A stretch of DNA of 5,350 nucleotides from Gammaproteobacteria bacterium (lineage in GTDB: Bacteria; Pseudomonadota; Gammaproteobacteria; SZUA-152), in assembly GCA_030599435.1 (NCBI GenBank), contig JAUVNZ010000126.1, forward strand, positions 1 to 5,350, read 5' to 3'. Positions 1-5,267 of this stretch are shown piece by piece (the stretch's first letter is position 1; each line of letters begins with the position of its first letter). A program made the translations under genes and the position numbers. The notes under the pieces were generated by a model. That model was not told the DNA's origin. It worked only from the letters and a program-made list of their open reading frames with translations, and did not search any database.

Positions 1-40
1 CTATATCCACGGTCATTTTTTCTTTATAGATTTCTACCAT
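1..40 (-). CDS. Possible 5' end of a minus-strand gene leaving the left edge
   Basis: An ATG at 38-40 opens a frame that stays open to the window edge and reads MVEIYKEKMTVDI. Only 13 codons are visible, so no family can be named. The only Shine-Dalgarno-like site, AGGA at 53-56, lies 12 bases away, which is long; a second in-frame ATG at 14-16 has only A-rich sequence upstream. The same frame is open back to the stop codon of the glycosyltransferase gene at 98-100. Position and orientation would fit the next gene of a polysaccharide locus, but this is inference and the frame could be chance. Confidence 0.35.
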   Translation of the reverse strand, partial: MVEIYKEKMTVDI

Positions 41-60
41 GACACTGTTGGTTCCTAGAA

Positions 61-100
61 TAATATTTGAACAGGATAAGGCACTTTTCCTCAAATATTA
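61..100. repeat. Perfect 10-bp inverted repeat at the 3' end of the glycosyltransferase gene
   Basis: TAATATTTGA at 61-70 is the exact reverse complement of TCAAATATTA at 91-100. A further GGA/TCC pairing (74-76 with 88-90) is possible inside the 20-base spacer. The right arm contains the TAA stop of the glycosyltransferase gene (98-100). The transcript could form a hairpin here that acts as a weak terminator or 3' stabiliser. The stem is AT-rich and no run of T follows on either strand, so it is not a classical intrinsic terminator. Confidence 0.6.
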
Positions 101-1369
101 GCAGGTATTGCTCGTTGTTCTTGCGTGAAGTAAAGATTTTTTTGTATTTTTTTCTGCTATCCATTGCGACATGTATTGAGTGCTTTTCATGGAATGATGT
201 TTAAGCATGGCACCCGTAAAGTTATTTAAACGATATTGCTCTAAATTTTCTTCTACTTCAGTTATTCTTGATATTAACCGGGCGCCAGGTAACTGACCGT
301 CGAATCGTGACTTTAATAGCGAAATTCCATATTCCTGTGCTTTGAGCCATTCTTGTTTATTGTTATATAAGTTAACAGCTGCATCTGCAAATTCAGCAAC
401 GTCATCCGCAACAACACCAGGCCAGGGTTCTGGTTGTAACGTATGGCTCATTCCTTCGCTACCAATCGATGTGGTAATACTCGGTGTCTGCGCTATCATC
501 GCATCGACTAACTTACCTTTAATGCCAGCACCAAATCTTAGTGGCGCTAAACACAGTCGATATTGTTCCATCGTAGTTAAAGCATCCTCAGCCCAGCCTT
601 TGATTAAAAAACCTGTTTTCGGATTGTTTAAGCTGGTGGCCTTTGGTGGCGGATAAGCACCATAAATATGCAATTCAGCGTCTGGCAGTTGTTTCCTGAT
701 CAACGGCCAGATTTCCTGTAGATACAACACCGCGTCCCAATTAGGTGCATGGCGAAAATTACCAATCGTCATAAAATGTTTGCGGTCAGAAAATGGCGTT
801 GTTTTGGTTGGGATGTTTGCCAGATCAACCATAAACGGTAGATAGTGAAGTAAACTTGCGTCTACTTTGAAGGTATCGACTAGCAGCTCCATTTCAAAGC
901 TGGAAATGATCAAAGATAGATCACAGCGGTGTATGGCCGATATTTCGCGTTTTGCAAGATCACTGAATAGATCTGCTTGTGACATTTCACGTTCGGCTTT
1001 AAGAGCTTGATGACGCGCATGTCGTAAACACTGCAAATCTTCCGTGTCTAAAATTTTCAGCGCGTTTGGACAATTCTTTTCAACTCTCCAACCAAATTGT
1101 TCCTCCATCATAAAACGATCGAACAAAACAATATCGGGTTGGTATTCGGTAATATAGGAATCAAAACTATCGCAATTCAGCGTAATACTTTGGCTGGAAA
1201 TTCCTTCGCTCGCCAAATCAATCATGTGCTCTGTTGGTTGTGATGGAGTTGCGAATTCGACCAGCCAGTTTTGTTGTTTGAATAGACGTAGGATCGACAT
1301 CATGTGGCTATCCGCAGCCGAAGAATTTGGCTCAGGCCACACATAACCAATGACTAATATTTTTTTCAT
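98..1369 (-). CDS. GT-B fold glycosyltransferase, family 4-like
   Basis: A 423-residue protein that probably transfers a sugar from a nucleotide-sugar donor during surface polysaccharide or glycoconjugate synthesis in the cytoplasm or at the inner membrane. The N-terminus MKKILVIGYVWPEPNSSAA (1-19) is a typical Rossmann-like acceptor-side start. A linker near 196-212 (FMTIGNFRHAPNW) leads to the donor-binding half: LHIYGA at 233-238, KGW at 257-259, APLRFGAGIKGKLVDAM at 275-291 and TSIGSEGM at 300-307, the usual place of the nucleotide-sugar loop. The family's second glutamate (often LEAM) is Asp289 here. There is no signal peptide or membrane helix. A tail after about 375 is poorly conserved by eye. 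The first ATG is preferred because MKKILVIG is canonical, although no Shine-Dalgarno precedes it. Acceptor and donor sugars cannot be deduced. Confidence 0.88.
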   Translation of the reverse strand: MKKILVIGYVWPEPNSSAADSHMMSILRLFKQQNWLVEFATPSQPTEHMIDLASEGISSQSITLNCDSFDSYITEYQPDIVLFDRFMMEEQFGWRVEKNCPNALKILDTEDLQCLRHARHQALKAEREMSQADLFSDLAKREISAIHRCDLSLIISSFEMELLVDTFKVDASLLHYLPFMVDLANIPTKTTPFSDRKHFMTIGNFRHAPNWDAVLYLQEIWPLIRKQLPDAELHIYGAYPPPKATSLNNPKTGFLIKGWAEDALTTMEQYRLCLAPLRFGAGIKGKLVDAMIAQTPSITTSIGSEGMSHTLQPEPWPGVVADDVAEFADAAVNLYNNKQEWLKAQEYGISLLKSRFDGQLPGARLISRITEVEENLEQYRLNNFTGAMLKHHSMKSTQYMSQWIAEKNTKKSLLHARTTSNTC

Positions 1370-1373
1370 TATT

Positions 1374-1402
1374 TATATAAAAGGGGGGGTAACGGGTGTC
1401 AG
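1374..1402 (-). promoter_or_regulatory. Candidate promoter with a C7 tract in its spacer
   Basis: On the minus strand CTGACA (1402-1397, five of six matches to TTGACA) is separated by 17 bases from TATATA (1379-1374, four of six matches to TATAAT). The spacer holds seven consecutive C (1389-1383). The -10 element ends only four bases before the glycosyltransferase ATG, and there is no Shine-Dalgarno, so a transcript from here would be leaderless or nearly so. Such a short distance may instead mean that the match is chance and the gene is read from upstream. Confidence 0.35.
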
Positions 1403-1434
1403 TCACTTATTATTCTAATATTTTTTATGGCCTA

Positions 1435-1665
1435 TTATGTCCGCTCTTCTTCGTCACTTGGTGTTTTTTCAGTGGATACATCACCGCGAGTTGAATGATA
1501 CCAAACTGGATCCTCGTTACGGAGCGTATCACCGAATGCTGCTAATTCCATTTTTGTTAAGTGTTTAACAGCCCCTTCCGTTCCATCGGATAGTGTCAGA
1601 TACACTGTGCCTGATTTATTAGATGCTTCCCAATACAATGAATAATCTTTAATCTTTTTCCACAT
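1435..1665 (-). CDS. Small acidic-tailed protein of unknown function
   Basis: A 76-residue soluble protein that I cannot assign to a named family. It begins MWKKIKDYSLYWEAS, contains a short beta-like stretch (GTVYLTLSDGTEG, 19-31), then a helix-like LTKMELAAFGDTLRNE (36-51), the motif DPVWYHSTRGDVST (52-65) and a charged tail ending DEEERT. There is no signal peptide, membrane helix or cysteine pair. Two adjacent ATG codons exist (1668 and 1665); the second is chosen because GGAG at 1673-1676 then lies 7 bases away. The frame is open up to 1755, but the extra 29-30 residues repeat the DUF3330 gene in another frame and are unlikely to be translated. It overlaps the upstream gene by 17 bases, which implies translational coupling and possibly a shared role. 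Confidence 0.7.
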   Translation of the reverse strand: MWKKIKDYSLYWEASNKSGTVYLTLSDGTEGAVKHLTKMELAAFGDTLRNEDPVWYHSTRGDVSTEKTPSDEEERT

Positions 1666-1840
1666 CATCTTTCTCCGGTTCGCTTTGTTGCCCCTGCCAT
1701 TTTGCGTAACATTCCAGGCCACAGAAGTTGAGCACGTAACCCGATGCTTCATCACTCTTTGCTTCAGATATCGGAACTTCCTTCATGCAGATTTCGCATG
1801 CAACCTTTTCTTTTGGCGATGATTCGTTGATTTCTGCCAT
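1649..1840 (-). CDS. DUF3330-like small zinc-binding protein
   Basis: A 63-residue protein with four cysteines in a Cys-X2-Cys (Cys15, Cys18) and Cys-X3-Cys (Cys40, Cys44) arrangement. The second pair is in FCGLECYAKW, the hallmark of DUF3330 and similar to treble-clef/TRASH-type metal-binding modules. Binding of one zinc or another soft metal is inferred. A charged, disordered-looking tail follows (51-63). The ATG has a good Shine-Dalgarno, GGGAG at 1847-1851, six bases away. The stop lies inside the start region of the 76-residue gene. As I recall, similar short proteins occur near mercury-resistance determinants, but no mer gene or transposase is visible here, so a role in metal sensing or handling is only a guess. 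Confidence 0.78.
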   Translation of the reverse strand: MAEINESSPKEKVACEICMKEVPISEAKSDEASGYVLNFCGLECYAKWQGQQSEPEKDDVEKD

Positions 1841-1940
1841 AACACACTCCCTTTAGTCTGCTGCTACCTGCGAATATGAAACTGTATTCAGCATCATTTA
1901 CGTCAGATAACTCTATTGTTTCAATATCATCTTGTTGCAC
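1764..1940 (-). CDS. Candidate small ORF, 58 codons, unknown
   Basis: A GTG at 1938-1940 lies 8 bases below GGAG in AAGGAGT (1948-1954), the best Shine-Dalgarno in the left half of the window. The frame encodes an acidic N-terminal part (VQQDDIETIELSDVNDAEYS) and then runs 77 bases into the DUF3330-like gene in a different frame, ending at TGA (1764-1766) with a basic tail. The first 33 or so codons read like ordinary coding sequence; the tail looks like the shadow of the neighbour. It could be a true small gene, a leader peptide, or a gene that lost its original stop. No family is recognised. Confidence 0.3.
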   Translation of the reverse strand: MQQDDIETIELSDVNDAEYSFIFAGSSRLKGVCYGRNQRIIAKRKGCMRNLHEGSSDI

Positions 1941-1947
1941 TGAAGAG

Positions 1948-1954
1948 ACTCCTT
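1948..1954 (-). promoter_or_regulatory. Strong Shine-Dalgarno site upstream of the small ORF
   Basis: AAGGAGT on the minus strand, well spaced for the GTG at 1938-1940. It does not serve the ATG of the DUF3330-like gene, which has its own site at 1847-1851. It is the main reason to consider the small ORF as translated. Confidence 0.4.
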
Positions 1955-2010
1955 AAACCCATGAACAGCACTCGACAATCTCATCCAAAAAACCCGCTAT
2001 TGATGTACTG

Positions 2011-2038
2011 ATTATAGTTGATTTGGGAATGAGTTAAA
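2011..2038 (-). promoter_or_regulatory. Candidate promoter for the small-gene cluster
   Basis: A perfect TATAAT (2016-2011, minus strand) lies upstream of the small ORF and the DUF3330-like gene. The best -35 is TTTAAC (2038-2033) at 16 bases, only three of six matches, with no extended -10. Transcription would start near 2004, giving a leader of about 65 bases before the GTG at 1940. The rest of the 1941-2087 spacer shows only a 7-bp direct repeat (TTGCTCT at 2043-2049 and 2060-2066) and no clear terminator for the DUF1614 gene. Confidence 0.4.
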
Positions 2039-2087
2039 TTAATTGCTCTATGATCTGGTTTGCTCTCATTTATTCTATGCTCAATTA

Positions 2088-2753
2088 TCAAGCAAGCAAA
2101 ACAGCAACGATACCGGTTATAAAAATCCCATCAAAGGTGCCTGCTCCACCAATTGAGGCCAGTGGTGCGCCAAGTTTATGAATATCTTTCATTCGCATTA
2201 AATCAGCACCGATAATGACACCCAGAGTACCAGATATATAAGCAAGAGGTGCGCTGTAAGCAGGATTTACCAGTATTGCGATCAGAGCAGCGCTTAATGG
2301 TGCAACGAATATTGGAATACCAATCCCAAGTCCCTGTATAGGACGACTTGTCAGGCGGCTAATGGTAGTTACAAAGCCGATACCTAATAAGGCTTCTAAT
2401 ATATTGATGTCTACATTAGTAAAAAGGTATATGGAGAAAACAAACGGAATAAGGCAACCCCCAACATTAACCGCAATGATCGTTTTCCCCTCAAAAGCTA
2501 AATGTTGCTGACGCAATAATTCCCACATTTGTTTTGGTATAGGGTGAGTTGGCGCATCTGCCTTCATGGTGAAAATAGGTAAATTAATCCCACTTCCGAT
2601 TAAAGAAGCAATTAACAGAGTAAATGCTGATGTAGGAGAAAGCCCCAGTTTGTCGAAAGCAATTGTGAGCAAACCAAGCTGGATAAACGCCAGCATAAAG
2701 CCTAGCGTGAATAGAAAAAGTAATAGTTGAATTATTGAAAAGCGTTTTTGCAT
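2088..2753 (-). CDS. DUF1614 family integral membrane protein
   Basis: A 221-residue, very hydrophobic inner-membrane protein of unknown function. About seven helices can be seen, near 8-33, 42-62, 91-111, 117-133, 142-162, 168-186 and 203-220. Family signatures are FDKLGLSP (33-40) with LIGSGINLPIF (51-61), and the C-terminal IGGAGTFDGIFITGIVAVLLA (201-221), which ends the protein as in other members. No catalytic motif is known to me. The gene follows the slipin gene by 54 bases on the same strand and probably shares its transcript, suggesting a link to membrane quality control (inference). The ATG start has only a weak AAGAAA upstream; a strong GGAGGG lies 28 bases before it, so the initiation site deserves care. 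The base composition looks more AT-rich than the two genes upstream. Confidence 0.85.
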   Translation of the reverse strand: MQKRFSIIQLLLFLFTLGFMLAFIQLGLLTIAFDKLGLSPTSAFTLLIASLIGSGINLPIFTMKADAPTHPIPKQMWELLRQQHLAFEGKTIIAVNVGGCLIPFVFSIYLFTNVDINILEALLGIGFVTTISRLTSRPIQGLGIGIPIFVAPLSAALIAILVNPAYSAPLAYISGTLGVIIGADLMRMKDIHKLGAPLASIGGAGTFDGIFITGIVAVLLA

Positions 2754-2763
2754 CGTTTCTTTG

Positions 2764-2775
2764 TATTGATCAATA
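2764..2775. repeat. 12-bp perfect palindrome between slipin and DUF1614 genes
   Basis: TATTGATCAATA is its own reverse complement and lies 10 bases upstream of the DUF1614 ATG. It has no loop, so it is more likely a protein-binding site than an RNA hairpin if it is functional. TTGAT/ATCAA half-sites resemble FNR-type arms but without the usual four-base spacer, so FNR binding is not supported. Confidence 0.4.
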
Positions 2776-2781
2776 TTTAAT

Positions 2782-2787
2782 CCCTCC
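2782..2787 (-). promoter_or_regulatory. Strong Shine-Dalgarno-like site misplaced for the DUF1614 ATG
   Basis: GGAGGG on the minus strand is 28 bases from the DUF1614 ATG, too far for direct use. It is well spaced for a TTG at 2771-2773 that opens a 13-codon frame ending at 2732, inside the DUF1614 gene, and for an ATT codon at 2772-2774 that is in frame with DUF1614. Either a tiny coupling peptide or an unusual start is possible; both are unproven. Confidence 0.3.
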
Positions 2788-2807
2788 GTCCCCTTTAATC
2801 GGATCTT

Positions 2808-3563
2808 TCACGCCTTGTTAATCCGACTCATCAACGTCTCCACCAGATCCATGGGTAATGGGAAAACGATGGTATTGGATCGTTCGCCGGCAATTTCTGT
2901 CAGCGTCTGTAGATAGCGTAACTGCAATGCCTGGGGTTGTTGAGAGAGTATCTCCGCAGCTTCCTTCAATTTTGCGGCAGCCTGCATTTCACCTTCCGCA
3001 TGGATGACCTTCGCACGCCGTGTACGTTCTGCTTCGGCTTGTTTGGCAATTGCTCGGATCATACTTTCGTTGAGATCGACGTGCTTGATTTCAACATTGC
3101 TGACCTTTATTCCCCAGGCATCAGTCTGTTTGTCCAGTACAGCCTGGATATCGGTATTAAGTCGTTCCCTCTCTGCCAGCATCTCATCCAGCTCGTGTTG
3201 GCCTAATACAGACCGAAGTGTCGTCTGGGCAAGCTGGCTCGTTGCCTCAAAGAAATTCTCGACTTGAATGATCGCCTTATCCGGTTCAATCACCCGAAAG
3301 TAGACCACTGCATTAACATGCACCGATACATTGTCACGCGAGATAACATCCTGACTAGGGACATCCATGACGATGGTACGAAGATCCACCCTCTCCATTT
3401 GCTGGATCACCGGAATAATGATGATAAACCCCGGACCCTTGACCTTCCAGTATCGGCCAAGCATAAAGACTACGCCTCGCTCATATTCACGCAAAATCTT
3501 GATCGCCGAGGCTAAGAACATCACCACGATGGCCAAAACAAAATAAAGTGTATATGCAGTCAT
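2808..3563 (-). CDS. Slipin (stomatin-like SPFH/band 7 membrane protein)
   Basis: A 251-residue membrane-scaffold protein of the stomatin/prohibitin superfamily that forms oligomers on the inner membrane. An N-terminal helix (about 3-21) is followed by the SPFH domain: [14 protein letters not shown] (25-38), GPGF (43-46), RVDLRT (58-63), [14 protein letters not shown] (68-81), VVYFRV (86-91), [10 protein letters not shown] (120-129) and DAWGIKV (148-154). A charged coiled coil follows, with [18 protein letters not shown] (175-192). The tail has the hydrophobic stretch [12 protein letters not shown] (230-241), equivalent to the segment cut by the NfeD-type protease in the archaeal pair. Length is normal for slipins. 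Its ATG overlaps the stop of the nfeD gene (ATGA, 3560-3563), so the two are translationally coupled and likely work as a protease-scaffold pair. Some databases label such genes after YbbK/QmcA; the operon context supports slipin. Confidence 0.93.
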   Translation of the reverse strand: MTAYTLYFVLAIVVMFLASAIKILREYERGVVFMLGRYWKVKGPGFIIIIPVIQQMERVDLRTIVMDVPSQDVISRDNVSVHVNAVVYFRVIEPDKAIIQVENFFEATSQLAQTTLRSVLGQHELDEMLAERERLNTDIQAVLDKQTDAWGIKVSNVEIKHVDLNESMIRAIAKQAEAERTRRAKVIHAEGEMQAAAKLKEAAEILSQQPQALQLRYLQTLTEIAGERSNTIVFPLPMDLVETLMSRINKA

Positions 3564-4960
3564 GATCCTTCCTCCTGGCTTGATGCTTCTATTGGTTCTA
3601 CATCCAGTGTTAATCCTTTGCTGCCGATGACTCTGACCAACTGGCCATTTTTTAAAGGGGTTTTACTCCGCGCCTGCCAGCGTTCGCTGTGAATGGAAAC
3701 CGTTCCCTGTTGTTCGAAACCATTGATGACGGTCGCTTCACCACCCAACAATTCCTCCAACCCACTCACCACTTTTTTACGCCTTGCCTTCATTGCCATT
3801 CCGATAACAAAAATGAAGATCAAGGCACTGGTCACTGCAAAGGTAACGATTACCGAGATATCGATACCGAAACCGGGTGCCTTTGTATCAATAAGAATAA
3901 TGGAACCAAATACAAACGAGACAACCCCACCCATGCCCAGGATGCCAAAACTGGGTTCAAAGGCTTCACCCACCATTAATGCCACACCCAGCAATATAAG
4001 CGCCATGCCGGCGTAGTTAATCGGTAATAACTGAAATGCATATAAGGCCAGCAACAGCGATATAGCGCCCACGGTGCCGGGCACAATGGCACCCGGATTG
4101 GAAAATTCTAATATCAGTCCATAGATGCCGATCATCATCAGGATATAGGCCACATTGGGATTGGTGATCACACTTAGAAATCTGGAGCGCCAGTCTGGGA
4201 GGAGTTCTCTGGTGGGCAAGCCCGCGACATGCAAAGTGCGCTTATGCCCTAACACCATCACTTCACGACCATCGACCTGTTTAAGTAAATCTGCCAGCCC
4301 TGCTGCGATAATGTCTATCACGTTTAGTGACAGAGCCTCGCTAGCCGGTAGACTGGCGGCTTCACGAACGGCTTTTTCTGCCCAGTCCTGATTCCGACCA
4401 TGGAGTTCAGCCAGACTCCGTATATAGGCAACGGCATCATTGATGATTTTTTTCTTCATGGCCGATTTTTCGCTCTCCTCGACCGGCGCATCTTTATCTG
4501 GCACCCCTTCCGGCGTCGCTTTTGGCATACCCTTTGGCTCAGGCGGCTCAAAGCCCCCTATCTGCACCGGCGTTGCCGCGCCCAGATTGGTGCCTGGCGA
4601 CATGGCCGCAATATGGCTGGCATAAAGGATATAGGTGCCAGCACTGGCGGCCCGCGCACCGCTCGGCGAGACAAAACTTGCGACGGGTACGACTGAATTG
4701 GTAATGTTCTTGATGATTTCCCGCATGGCCGAATCCAGTCCGCCCGGTGTATCCATGCGGATCACAACCAGCTCTGCTCGCTGGTCTGCAGCGGCTTCTA
4801 ATGCCCGCCCTATATAATCATCAGTGGCCGGGCCAATAGCCTCATCGATGGTCAACAGCATGACATGGCTACCCACGGTGTTTGCGGTAGCGAAAGACAA
4901 TAGAAAAACCGCAAAAATAAGCGGTAACAAGAGGTAAATAAACTTTTTTAATCGGGCCAC
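3560..4960 (-). CDS. nfeD: Long-form NfeD: membrane-bound ClpP-like serine protease
   Basis: A 466-residue protein with three parts. A signal peptide (about 1-26; cleavage after ATA is plausible) is followed by a periplasmic ClpP/SppA-like protease domain: DTPGG (70-74), ARAASAGTY (102-110) with the expected nucleophile Ser106, [12 protein letters not shown] (121-132), a Pro/Glu-rich insert (about 137-164) and [22 protein letters not shown] with the expected general base Lys171. This matches the Ser97/Lys138 dyad of archaeal PH1510. Five membrane helices lie near 269-285, 291-311, 316-331, 341-357 and 367-390; a soluble OB-fold NfeD domain (about 397-466, with [10 protein letters not shown] and GLTLDVEP) ends the protein. 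The GTG at 4958-4960 is preferred because AGAGGAA lies about 9-11 bases upstream and the basic signal-peptide start follows; the longest frame uses a GTG at 4979-4981 that has no Shine-Dalgarno. It is first in an operon with slipin and probably processes that partner. Confidence 0.93.
   Translation of the reverse strand: MARLKKFIYLLLPLIFAVFLLSFATANTVGSHVMLLTIDEAIGPATDDYIGRALEAAADQRAELVVIRMDTPGGLDSAMREIIKNITNSVVPVASFVSPSGARAASAGTYILYASHIAAMSPGTNLGAATPVQIGGFEPPEPKGMPKATPEGVPDKDAPVEESEKSAMKKKIINDAVAYIRSLAELHGRNQDWAEKAVREAASLPASEALSLNVIDIIAAGLADLLKQVDGREVMVLGHKRTLHVAGLPTRELLPDWRSRFLSVITNPNVAYILMMIGIYGLILEFSNPGAIVPGTVGAISLLLALYAFQLLPINYAGMALILLGVALMVGEAFEPSFGILGMGGVVSFVFGSIILIDTKAPGFGIDISVIVTFAVTSALIFIFVIGMAMKARRKKVVSGLEELLGGEATVINGFEQQGTVSIHSERWQARSKTPLKNGQLVRVIGSKGLTLDVEPIEASSQEEGS
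3571..3576 (-). promoter_or_regulatory. Slipin ribosome binding site inside the nfeD C-terminal codons
   Basis: AGGAGG on the minus strand, seven bases from the slipin ATG. It is formed by the codons for the last Gln-Glu-Glu of the NfeD protein. It fixes the slipin start and, with the ATGA overlap, supports coupled translation. Confidence 0.8.
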
Positions 4961-5005
4961 TTCAACGATTTCCTCTACCACAATGTGATAAGAGCGTTAT
5001 TTCAT

Positions 5006-5035
5006 ATGACTACGTCTAAGTATAGTTGAAGTCAT
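5006..5035 (-). promoter_or_regulatory. Candidate nfeD-operon promoter element within an inverted repeat
   Basis: TATACT (5024-5019, minus strand; five of six matches to TATAAT) lies about 60 bases upstream of the nfeD start. No convincing -35 is seen 16-18 bases further up, so an alternative sigma factor or an activator may be involved. The element sits between the arms ATGACT (5006-5011) and AGTCAT (5030-5035), a perfect 6-bp inverted repeat that could be an operator. Arms this short may arise by chance. Confidence 0.35.
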
Positions 5036-5128
5036 CAGCCCTACTTCCCGATTCCTGGAGTCATTCTCATTCCGTGCTTTTATTAGATGAATTTCAACAA
5101 GAACCTTACAGCTTGAGAGAGACTAAGA

Positions 5129-5154
5129 CGTGGCGCTAACTCCGGCGCCCCACG
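5129..5154. repeat. GC-rich hairpin
   Basis: CGTGG (5129-5133) pairs with CCACG (5150-5154) and CGC (5134-5136) with GCG (5145-5147), leaving a two-C bulge and an 8-base loop. This 8-bp stem is the most stable small hairpin found in the noncoding parts of the window. It lies just upstream of the candidate promoter for the right-edge gene. No poly-T tail follows on either strand. Confidence 0.5.
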
Positions 5155-5165
5155 ATAACTATCAC

Positions 5166-5174
5166 TGCTATACT
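5166..5174 (+). promoter_or_regulatory. Candidate extended -10 promoter for the right-edge gene
   Basis: TGCTATACT is an extended -10 element (TG-N-TATACT) with no recognisable -35, as is usual for that class. Transcription would start near 5181, giving a leader of about 87 bases before the ATG at 5268. That leader contains a weak 6-bp inverted repeat (ATTCTG 5197-5202, CAGAAT 5227-5232) around CTGGGTCCAG, and GCATATGC at 5246-5253. Confidence 0.45.
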
Positions 5175-5267
5175 TTTGGCAGTCTCTGATTAAATTATTC
5201 TGTCGAATGCCTGGGTCCAGCACTATCAGAATTTACAGGATTTCGGCATATGCACTGGGAGAGGAAA

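Larger units (their letters stand above)
5118..5187. repeat. Nested inverted repeat in the divergent intergenic region
   Basis: AGAGACT (5118-5124) and AGTCTCT (5181-5187) are perfect 7-bp inverted arms 56 bases apart. They enclose the GC-rich hairpin at 5129-5154 and the candidate plus-strand -10 element. No run of T follows on either strand, so a simple intrinsic terminator is unlikely. It may be a structured leader RNA or a regulatory DNA site. Confidence 0.4.

Noticed and set aside
342..656. Plus-strand open frame of 104 codons inside the glycosyltransferase gene
   Set aside because: It is antisense to a well-supported gene, has no family resemblance and reads as low-complexity Ser/Ala-rich translation.
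1669..1755. N-terminal extension of the 76-residue protein up to an ATG at 1755
   Set aside because: The extra residues lie wholly inside the DUF3330-like gene in another frame, whereas a Shine-Dalgarno correctly spaced for 1665 is present.
1649..1840. Remnant of a mercury-resistance transposon
   Set aside because: The DUF3330-like protein alone is the only hint; no mer genes, transposase, resolvase or terminal repeats are visible.
2764..2775. FNR binding site at the TTGATCAA palindrome
   Set aside because: The FNR consensus needs four bases between TTGAT and ATCAA; here the half-sites are fused.
2937..3515. Three plus-strand open frames across the slipin gene
   Set aside because: They are antisense shadows of a strongly conserved SPFH coding region and show no domain of their own.
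3689..4817. Several plus-strand open frames across the nfeD gene
   Set aside because: They mirror the opposite strand of a clear protease gene; none has a recognisable motif or a supporting context.
4961..4981. GTG at 4979-4981 as the nfeD start
   Set aside because: It has no Shine-Dalgarno and adds seven acidic residues before the basic signal-peptide start; kept only as an alternative to 4960.
5129..5154. Intrinsic terminator at the GC-rich hairpin
   Set aside because: Neither strand has a T tract after the stem, and the location is upstream of genes on both sides rather than after one.
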